The position numbers and the translations under genes were made by a program. A model generated the notes under the pieces. The model made no database searches. It worked only from the letters and a program-made list of their open reading frames with translations, and had not been told where the DNA came from. Shown here one piece after another: positions 57,952 to 64,000 of a stretch of 64,000 bases of DNA. This DNA is from Sphingomonas sp. NFR04 (GTDB lineage Bacteria > Pseudomonadota > Alphaproteobacteria > Sphingomonadales > Sphingomonadaceae). Numbering within the stretch: the first letter of the stretch is position 1; each line of letters begins with the position of its first letter. The stretch is from positions 186,001 to 250,000 of the forward strand of contig NZ_FORV01000001.1 of the NCBI RefSeq assembly GCF_900114095.1. The letters run 5' to 3'.

Positions 57952-59457
57952 TTATCGTTGCAGCGCTCCGCTCTCGTGCAGGAATGCCTCATGTGTGGGC
58001 ATGCGCGAGGCGGCCAGCGCCGTCACCTCGGCGATCCGCGCCAGCCGCGCCGCCGCCTCGTCGCGCGGCATGCCATCAGCGATCGGGTCGTAGCCGCTGG
58101 GGTCGACGCCCTGCCCGTGGAGCACCGCCAGCCAGCTGGTCTTGGAGAACAGCTCGTCCGCCTCGCGGTACAGCCGGCCGCTGGCACGGTAGATGGCGAT
58201 GCGCTCCGCCAGTGTATCGGGCAGTGCCATGGTGCGCAGGTGGCGCCAATAGTCGGTGTCGTCGCGCGCGGTGACGTGGAAGTGGAGGACGAGGAAGTCG
58301 CGGATCGTCTCGAACTCCGCCGCCATCAGCCGGTTGTAGCGGCGGATGTCCGCGGGCGTGCCGCCGCCGACCGGCAGCATCTCCAGCAGCCGCGCGATGC
58401 CCGCTTGGACGAGATGGATGCTGGTCGATTCCAGCGGCTCGAGAAAGCCGCTGGCGAGCCCCAGCGCGACGCAGTTCTTCTCCCAGAAGCGCGCGCGGCG
58501 CCCCGCCTGGAAGCGCAGCAGGCGTGGTTCGGCGAGTGGTGCGCCTTCGAGGCTGCCCAGCAATTGCGCCTCGGCTTCGGCATCCGAGCAGTGCGCGCTG
58601 GCATAGACCAGCCCGTTGCCGACCCGGTGCTGGAGCGGAATGCGCCACTGCCACCCTGCCCCGCGCGCGGTGGAACGGGTGAAGGGCGAGCGGCCCTCCG
58701 GCCCCAGTGCGCAGGGTACCGCGACGGCGCGGTCGTTGGGCAGCCACTGCGCCCAATCCTCGAATGCCACGCCCAGCGTCTCGCCGAGCAGCAGCGAGCG
58801 AAAGCCCGAACAGTCGATGTAGAAGTCGGCGGCGATGCGCGTCCCGTTCTCCAGCACCACGCTCGCGATGGCGCCGTCCGCGTCGCGCGCGACGGTGACG
58901 ATCCGGCCTTCCTGCCGCCGCACACCCCATTGCTCGGCCTTCTCGCGCAGGAAGCCGGCATAGAGCGCCGCATCGAAATGATAGGCATAGCCGAGATGGG
59001 TCAGCGGGTTGTTGCCGCTGGTCGCCGGGCGCTGGAAGCGGCCCAGCCGCGCCGCCTCTGCGCAGATCGAATAGGCCTCGAGCGGCGCCGCCTCGCCGGC
59101 CAGCCGCGCGCGCTGCCACAGCGCCTCGAAGGGGATCGCGCCGAAATCGATGCCGTGGATGCCGAACGGGTGGAAGTAGCGCGTGCCCTTCGCCTGCCAG
59201 TCGACGAACTCGATGCCGAGCTTGGCCGTGCCCTTGGTCGCGCGGAGGAACTCGGCCTCGTCGATGCCGAGCAGCGCGTTGAACGCCTGGATCGGCGGGA
59301 TCGTCGCCTCGCCCACGCCGACGGTGCCGATCGCCTCGGACTCGACCAGGGTGATTGCGATGGCGCGGGTATCCAGCACGCGCGACAGCGCCGCCGCCGC
59401 CATCCAGCCCGCGGTACCGCCGCCAATGATCGCGATATGCGAAAGCGGCGCGCTCAT
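57952..59457 (-). CDS. Tryptophan-halogenase-family flavoprotein
   Basis: 501 residues. FAD motif IIGGGTAGWMAAA at the N-terminus, GEATIPPI, the catalytic lysine region ATKGTAKLGIEFVDW, and the halogenase signature WQWRIPL. True flavin-dependent halogenases make HOCl and pass it to this lysine to chlorinate an aromatic ring. Genes of this type repeatedly sit next to TonB receptors and glycoside hydrolases in sphingomonads, xanthomonads and caulobacters, where their substrate is not known. It lies 102 bases after the receptor gene and 81 before GH2, same strand. A flavin reductase partner is not in the window. Confidence 0.9.
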   Translation of the reverse strand: MSAPLSHIAIIGGGTAGWMAAAALSRVLDTRAIAITLVESEAIGTVGVGEATIPPIQAFNALLGIDEAEFLRATKGTAKLGIEFVDWQAKGTRYFHPFGIHGIDFGAIPFEALWQRARLAGEAAPLEAYSICAEAARLGRFQRPATSGNNPLTHLGYAYHFDAALYAGFLREKAEQWGVRRQEGRIVTVARDADGAIASVVLENGTRIAADFYIDCSGFRSLLLGETLGVAFEDWAQWLPNDRAVAVPCALGPEGRSPFTRSTARGAGWQWRIPLQHRVGNGLVYASAHCSDAEAEAQLLGSLEGAPLAEPRLLRFQAGRRARFWEKNCVALGLASGFLEPLESTSIHLVQAGIARLLEMLPVGGGTPADIRRYNRLMAAEFETIRDFLVLHFHVTARDDTDYWRHLRTMALPDTLAERIAIYRASGRLYREADELFSKTSWLAVLHGQGVDPSGYDPIADGMPRDEAAARLARIAEVTALAASRMPTHEAFLHESGALQR

Positions 59458-59559
59458 GCCGCGCGCCGCTTGTTGAAAATCGAAAGGTGGAAAGCCGTCA
59501 CCCTGCGCCGTCCTCCGATAGAAGATGGCCGGAGCAGTCGCCTGCCCCGGCCTACAGGG

Positions 59560-62349
59560 TCAATAGGTCGCCCGCAGCGACAGGCCGAAGCGCCGGTCGT
59601 TGAGCTCGTAGCGCAGCGGTGCGGCCGGCGTGCCGATGTAGATCTTGTTCATCCGGTTGTTGAGATTCACCACGTCGGCCGACACCGCGACCTGCTTGGT
59701 CAGGTTCACGCTGATTGAGGCGTCGAGCGAGGCATAGGGCGCGGCATATTGCGGGATGCCGTTGGCACCACTGCCCTGGGTCTGATCAAGATAGCTCGAC
59801 CGCCAGGTCCACGCCACGCGCGCAGTGACCGGGCCCTTCTCGTACAGGCCGACGATATTGTAGCTGTGCTTCGACAGCTTTTCGAGCGGCAACTGCGTCG
59901 GCGTGTTGGTCCCCGCCACCGCGAAGGGGTTGGACACGCTCGAGTCGACATAGGTGTAGTTGGCCTGCAGCCCCAGCCCGCTCAGCGGCCCCGGCAGGAA
60001 GTCGAAGAATTGGTTGTAGCCGATCTCGGCGCCCTTCACCGTGCCGTTGCCGGAATTGACCTGCGTGCTGATGTCGTAGGTCACGCCGTTATACACGCCG
60101 GGCACGATGCCGCCCGCCAGAAAGCCGTTGACCTTCTTGTAGAACAGGCCGCCGGTCAGCGAGCCGGTGGGGGCGAAGTACCATTCCGCCGTGACGTCGA
60201 AATTGTCCGAGCGGATCGGGTTGAGCAGCGGGTTGCCCGAGCTGGCGCTGGGGTGGCCGGTGACCGGATTGATCTGGTTCGGATTGTTGAGCGTCAGGTT
60301 GGTCGAAAGCTGGTCGAAGTTCGGTCGCGCGAGGCCCTTCGAATAGGCGAAGCGCATCTGGAAACTGTCGGTCAGCTTGGCGCGGAGGTTAAAGCTCGGC
60401 AGCGCCTTGGTATAGTCCTTGCTCACGCTGATCGGCGCCGAGCTGCCGTCATTGTTGAACTGGGTGCCGATCGACGTCGCCTTGGTCTTCACCACGCGCA
60501 CGCCGACGCCGCCGTCGAAGGCGATGCCGCCGAGCTCGAAGCCGTAATCGGCGATGGCCCAGCCGGTATAGGTCTTCTCGGTCTGGCTGTTGAGGTCGCC
60601 GGGCTTGAAGCTGTCCTGCGTCGTGGCGCCGAGCAGCGCGTAGAGCGCCTTGGTCTGCGCCCACACGCCGTCACCCGCCGGAAAGGCCGGATAGAGCAGG
60701 CCGCCCTTCACGCTGTTGCCGTCGAACCAATTCTTGGAGGGCCCGGGCATCGCCAGCTGCGGATTCTGGGTAAGCGGCACCAGCGGGGTGCCGGCCGGCG
60801 CACCGCAGTTCGGATCGGCACCGAGCGACGTGATGCAGGCGGCGTGCCAGGTGCCACGCAGGTCGATGCTGTTGTCGGCATAGCGCGCGCCGGCACGCAG
60901 CTTCTTCAGCAGGCCGCCATCGACGTCATATTCGATGTCGCCGGCAAAGGCCCAGGTGTCGGCGTCGTTCCGCTGGAGCGAGTCCGCGATATAGGGCGTG
61001 GTGTAGTTGGCCGGGTTGTTGAGCACGCCCTGCTCGCGCACGTCCCAGCGCGGATATTTGCCACGCAGGTCGAAATCGACCGTCAGCGGATGCGGCGTGG
61101 TCAGCGAGGTCTGGCCGGACTGAGTGTAGAGCGACAGCACATGGCCGTTGCGATCGGCGTTGTAATAGGATGTCAGATACTGCGCATCCAGATTGACCTT
61201 GAGCCGGTCGGTCGGCTTCCACGCCGCGTTGAGCGTGAAGTTCTTGCTCGCGCTCCACAGCTGCTGGTCGTAGCGGCCGGTCTCGAACGCGATCGGCGAC
61301 AGCGTGCCGCTGGTCGCATAGCCTTCGTTGTTGAAGGTGAAGGCTGCGCCCGGCGCCGGCGCGGTGCCATAGCTGGTGACGTTGCCGTTGCTGTCGCGCA
61401 CGTTCGAGCGGTTGCTGAGGTCGTAATAATAGGCGCCCGTACGGTTGAACCAGTATTTGGTGACCTGCGCCTGCGCAGTGACCAGCAGCGCATCGCTCGG
61501 CTTCCACTGGATCGCGCCGGCAACGCCGAGGCGTTTGCGATCGCCGCTGTCGTCATAGATTTCAGGACCATAGGGGATCTGCGCATTGGCCGGCGCACCC
61601 GCGATCGAGCCGGGCGCGACGGTATCGAACGGGCCGATCAGCAGGCCGTCCTGGCGATAGCGGCTCTTCGAATAGACGGCGTTGATCAGAACGCCGATCT
61701 CGCCCTCGCCTGCCTTGAAACGGTTGCTGTACAGGCCCGACACGGCATAGCCCGGCTTGTCGATGCGGTCGTAGTAATTGCCGCGGATCGTGGCGCTGAT
61801 CACCTGGCCGGGTGAATCGAACGGCTTGCGCGTGCGCAGGTTCACCGCCCCGCCGACGCCGCCCTCGATGATGTTGGCCGGCGCGTTCTTGTACACGTCG
61901 ATGCCCGAGAGCAGTTCGGGCGGCACGCCTTCAAGGTCGAACGCGCGCCCGCCCGAGGCCGAGTAGACCGCGCGGCCGTCGAGGAAATTCTGCACCTGGG
62001 TGAGGCCGCGGACGGTGATCGCCGGCTGGGTGCGGTGGTCGAAGTCCGTCGCGCCTTCGCCGTAGCGGCGCTGGATCTGCACGCCGGTGATGCGCTGCAG
62101 TGCCTCGGTGGTGTTGGCATCGGGCAGCTTGCCGATATCCTGCGCCTGGACCGAATCGACGATCTGATCGGCATTGCGCTTCAGCGCCGCAGCCGAGCGC
62201 AGGCTCTCGCGCACGCCGGTGACGACGATATCGTCCCCGCTGCCGCCCGCCGGCGCGCCGTCCTGGGCGAAGGCCGGCGCGCCCCCCCCGGCGATCGCGA
62301 GGGCGAGCGCCGAGACGCCGAGCAACGAAGTACGATGGTGCATTCTCAT
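59560..62349 (-). CDS. TonB-dependent receptor, Xanthomonas/Caulobacter type
   Basis: 929 residues: signal peptide ending APAFAQ, TonB-box-like DIVVTGVRESL, plug with the signature ALKRNADQIVDSVQAQDIGKLPDANTTEALQRITGVQIQR, and a barrel ending RRFGLSLRATY. This subclass imports oligosaccharides across the outer membrane. ATG at 62349 with GGGGAGG 6 bases upstream; an in-frame ATG at 62343 follows. It heads the locus and faces the regulator gene; two FadR-type boxes lie 60-96 bases upstream. Confidence 0.94.
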   Translation of the reverse strand: MRMHHRTSLLGVSALALAIAGGGAPAFAQDGAPAGGSGDDIVVTGVRESLRSAAALKRNADQIVDSVQAQDIGKLPDANTTEALQRITGVQIQRRYGEGATDFDHRTQPAITVRGLTQVQNFLDGRAVYSASGGRAFDLEGVPPELLSGIDVYKNAPANIIEGGVGGAVNLRTRKPFDSPGQVISATIRGNYYDRIDKPGYAVSGLYSNRFKAGEGEIGVLINAVYSKSRYRQDGLLIGPFDTVAPGSIAGAPANAQIPYGPEIYDDSGDRKRLGVAGAIQWKPSDALLVTAQAQVTKYWFNRTGAYYYDLSNRSNVRDSNGNVTSYGTAPAPGAAFTFNNEGYATSGTLSPIAFETGRYDQQLWSASKNFTLNAAWKPTDRLKVNLDAQYLTSYYNADRNGHVLSLYTQSGQTSLTTPHPLTVDFDLRGKYPRWDVREQGVLNNPANYTTPYIADSLQRNDADTWAFAGDIEYDVDGGLLKKLRAGARYADNSIDLRGTWHAACITSLGADPNCGAPAGTPLVPLTQNPQLAMPGPSKNWFDGNSVKGGLLYPAFPAGDGVWAQTKALYALLGATTQDSFKPGDLNSQTEKTYTGWAIADYGFELGGIAFDGGVGVRVVKTKATSIGTQFNNDGSSAPISVSKDYTKALPSFNLRAKLTDSFQMRFAYSKGLARPNFDQLSTNLTLNNPNQINPVTGHPSASSGNPLLNPIRSDNFDVTAEWYFAPTGSLTGGLFYKKVNGFLAGGIVPGVYNGVTYDISTQVNSGNGTVKGAEIGYNQFFDFLPGPLSGLGLQANYTYVDSSVSNPFAVAGTNTPTQLPLEKLSKHSYNIVGLYEKGPVTARVAWTWRSSYLDQTQGSGANGIPQYAAPYASLDASISVNLTKQVAVSADVVNLNNRMNKIYIGTPAAPLRYELNDRRFGLSLRATY

Positions 62350-62408
62350 GAAAAACCTCCCCAAATGCGCTGGTCCGAAATGCCGCATCTCCGCGCGGTG
62401 CCGACCAG

Positions 62409-62419
62409 TTGTCCGACAA
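62409..62419. promoter_or_regulatory. FadR/GntR-type operator 1
   Basis: TTGTCCGACAA, a perfect palindrome with a single central base, matches the TnGTnnnACnA consensus of FadR-subfamily GntR regulators. It lies between the divergent receptor and regulator genes. Confidence 0.7.
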
Positions 62420-62434
62420 CATATCCTGTCGTAT

Positions 62435-62445
62435 TTGTAAGACAA
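62435..62445. promoter_or_regulatory. FadR/GntR-type operator 2
   Basis: TTGTAAGACAA, same consensus as operator 1, with centres 26 bases apart (about two and a half helix turns). Placed to affect both divergent promoters. Confidence 0.65.
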
Positions 62446-62526
62446 GTGCTTTTCGTAGGGCAGGATTGGGGCTGGCGCAGCGCCTGAACTGCCTCCAAAA
62501 TCGTCCCATCACACGGGGGCAAACCA

Positions 62527-63234
62527 TTGACGGAACAGCGAAAGCGCAACCCAGCGCACCAATCGATTGCACGCGAGATCGGCATTGCCATTGCGACGGG
62601 CCGATATCTGCCGGGCGTGATTCTCCCCGGCGAACTCGATCTCGCCGAGTCGCGCGGCGTGTCGCGCAGCGTTGTGCGCGAAGCGCTGCGCATGCTTGCG
62701 GCAAAGGGGTTGATCGAAAGCCGTCCCAAGGCAGGCACGCGGGTGCGGGCGCGGGCGGACTGGAACCTGCTCGATCCCGATCTGCTCGCCTGGATGTTCG
62801 AAGGCGAGCCACCCATGGCGTTCGTGGAAAGCCTGTTTCAACTCCGCATGATCGTTGAACCTGCCGCTGCCGAGCTGGCGGCACGCCTGCGCTCGAGCCG
62901 GCACGTCGGCCGGCTGGGCCATGCGATGGAGGTGATGGAGGAAGAAGGCTTGTCGAGCCCCGAGGGCCAAGCGGCGGACCAGCAGTTCCACAACATCATC
63001 CTGGAGGCGACGGCCAATGATCTGCTGATCAGCCTGTCCGGCAGCATCGGGGCGGCGGTGCGCGCGACGACGCTGTTCAAGCACCGAAAGGCCAAGCAGC
63101 TGCGCGATTCGATCCCACTGCACCGCGACCTGTTCGCAGCGATCACCGACGGCGATCCGGCGGCCGCACGGGCGGCCACGATCACGCTGATTCTCCAAGC
63201 GCAGGAAGATACGGAATCGTCGCTGAAAGGGTAA
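62527..63234 (+). CDS. GntR-family regulator, FadR subfamily (FCD domain)
   Basis: 235 residues: winged helix at about 10-75 (GVILPGELDLAESRGVSRSVVREALRMLAAKGLIESRPKAG) and an FCD effector domain (about 90-225) with metal/ligand residues in FQLRMIVEP, DQQFHNIILEATAND and HRDLFAAI. FadR-type proteins often respond to sugar acids or other carboxylates. TTG start at 62527 with GGGGG about 7 bases upstream. It is divergent from the receptor and upstream of GH27, and three sites matching its class consensus lie nearby. The effector is unknown; a uronate is a reasonable guess. Confidence 0.92.
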   Translation: MTEQRKRNPAHQSIAREIGIAIATGRYLPGVILPGELDLAESRGVSRSVVREALRMLAAKGLIESRPKAGTRVRARADWNLLDPDLLAWMFEGEPPMAFVESLFQLRMIVEPAAAELAARLRSSRHVGRLGHAMEVMEEEGLSSPEGQAADQQFHNIILEATANDLLISLSGSIGAAVRATTLFKHRKAKQLRDSIPLHRDLFAAITDGDPAAARAATITLILQAQEDTESSLKG

Positions 63235-63268
63235 AGGGCAAGCGTTGACGTCATCCTCGGCTCATTTA

Positions 63269-63279
63269 TAGTCAGACAA
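63269..63279. promoter_or_regulatory. FadR/GntR-type operator 3, before GH27
   Basis: TAGTCAGACAA, differing from operator 1 at 2 of 11 positions, 19 bases upstream of the GH27 start and so probably within its promoter or leader. Confidence 0.55.
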
Positions 63280-63297
63280 AACAACAGGGAGACGCCG

Positions 63298-64000
63298 ATG
63301 CCTGACACGATCGTACGCAAAGGAGAGATCGGTCGGCGCGGCATATTGAAGGGTGCCGCACTTATGGGCGGCCTCGCGGCAGGTCCCCGCGCGACTGCCG
63401 CGGCAAAGGCCCCGCTGCTCGCCCCCACCCCGCCGATGGGCTGGAACAGCTGGAACAGCTTCGCCACGACGATCACCGAGGCCCAGGCGCTGGAGACCGC
63501 GGCGATCCAGGCGCGCGAGCTGCTCCCCTTCGGCTATGACGTGTTCACCATCGACATCCAGTGGTACGAGCCCGAGGCGAGCAGCTACACCTACAATGCC
63601 AAGCCCGTGCCGACGCTGGACGGGCATGGCCGCCTCCTACCCGCGCCCAACCGCTTCCCCTCGGCCGCGAACGGCAAGGGCTTCGCGCCGATCGCCGCCA
63701 AGGTCCACGCGCTCGGCATGAAGTTCGGCGTGCACCTGATGCGCGGGATTCCCCGGCTGGCGGTGGAGCGCAACCTGCCGGTGCTCGGCACGAGCGGCGT
63801 CCGCGCCGCCGACATTGCCGACATCACGAGCATCTGCCCGTGGAACCCGGACATGTACGGCGTCGACATGCGCAAGCCCGGTGCGCAGGCCTATTATAAC
63901 AGCGTCTTCGCGCTGCTCGCGTCCTGGGGCGTCGACTTCGTCAAGATGGACGACATGAGCCGCCCCTATGACGCGCATTCGCCCGAGATCGAGGCCGCGG
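63298..64000 (+). CDS. GH27 family glycoside hydrolase, partial (cut by window end)
   Basis: 234 codons are visible with no stop, so the gene runs past the window. N-terminal Tat-like signal: GRRGILKGAALMGGLAAGPRATAAA. The GH27 signature PPMGWNSWNSF follows at about residues 45-56, GVHLMRGIPR later, and the nucleophile region VDFVKMDDM near residue 222. GH27 contains alpha-galactosidases, alpha-N-acetylgalactosaminidases and beta-L-arabinopyranosidases; with GH51 and GH43 nearby, an alpha-galactosidase or arabinopyranosidase on arabinogalactan is likely. It is 63 bases after the regulator gene, with its own FadR-type box. Confidence 0.88.
   Translation, partial: MPDTIVRKGEIGRRGILKGAALMGGLAAGPRATAAAKAPLLAPTPPMGWNSWNSFATTITEAQALETAAIQARELLPFGYDVFTIDIQWYEPEASSYTYNAKPVPTLDGHGRLLPAPNRFPSAANGKGFAPIAAKVHALGMKFGVHLMRGIPRLAVERNLPVLGTSGVRAADIADITSICPWNPDMYGVDMRKPGAQAYYNSVFALLASWGVDFVKMDDMSRPYDAHSPEIEAA

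Overview
The window is chromosomal DNA from a high-GC alphaproteobacterium, most likely Sphingomonas or a close sphingomonad. The evidence is the gene content and order: a DivL-type pseudokinase followed by tsaE-amgK-murU, a Xanthomonas/Caulobacter-type TonB receptor next to a flavin halogenase, TamA/TamB, and alphaproteobacterial-style S16 and L19. Genes are dense, and many neighbours overlap by 1-8 bases. I see no rRNA, tRNA, CRISPR array, prophage or insertion sequence. Start codons were re-chosen from Shine-Dalgarno (SD) sites, signal peptides and overlaps, and several genes start with GTG or TTG.

Layout. 1-9.3 kb: N-terminal piece of a flavin monooxygenase, tamB and tamA (envelope biogenesis), malate synthase G with a MarR regulator. 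9.3-9.5 kb: a probable small RNA ending in a UUCG terminator. 9.5-17.6 kb: prepilin peptidase, thiolase, an SH3 protein and a 2-hydroxyacid dehydrogenase bracketed by two 112-bp direct repeats, a nitronate monooxygenase-like protein, a glycosyltransferase and a drug-type MFS transporter. 17.6-22.3 kb: divL, tsaE, amgK and murU, linking cell-cycle signalling, tRNA modification and peptidoglycan recycling. 22.4-36.1 kb: TonB receptor, ahcY with a SahR-like operator, YqgE, peroxiredoxin, dcd, asd, DUF418 protein, chemoreceptor and a dipeptidyl-peptidase IV-like enzyme. 36.1-37.9 kb: two small paralogous proteins of unknown function flanking a GAF protein.

37.9-51.6 kb is the translation and protein-targeting region: ffh, rpsP and rimM, then trmD and rplS. 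The usual rpsP-rimM-trmD-rplS operon is split by a small membrane protein, an opposing thioredoxin-reductase-like gene, a lone VapC and a VapBC pair whose toxin stop overlaps the trmD start. After this come a GGDEF/EAL protein with a degenerate GGDEF site, a DUF924 protein, mtaB-ftsY-yciB, a ClC channel and sodB.

51.7-64.0 kb is a plant-polysaccharide utilisation locus. It runs TonB receptor, halogenase, GH2, GH51 and GH43 on the minus strand, with a divergent FadR-type regulator and a GH27 enzyme cut off by the window end. The enzyme set points to arabinogalactan-like side chains. Three matching FadR-type operators lie in the regulator/receptor gap and before GH27, so one regulator probably controls both arms. 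Dispersed palindromic repeats sit in several intergenic gaps, mostly between convergent genes.
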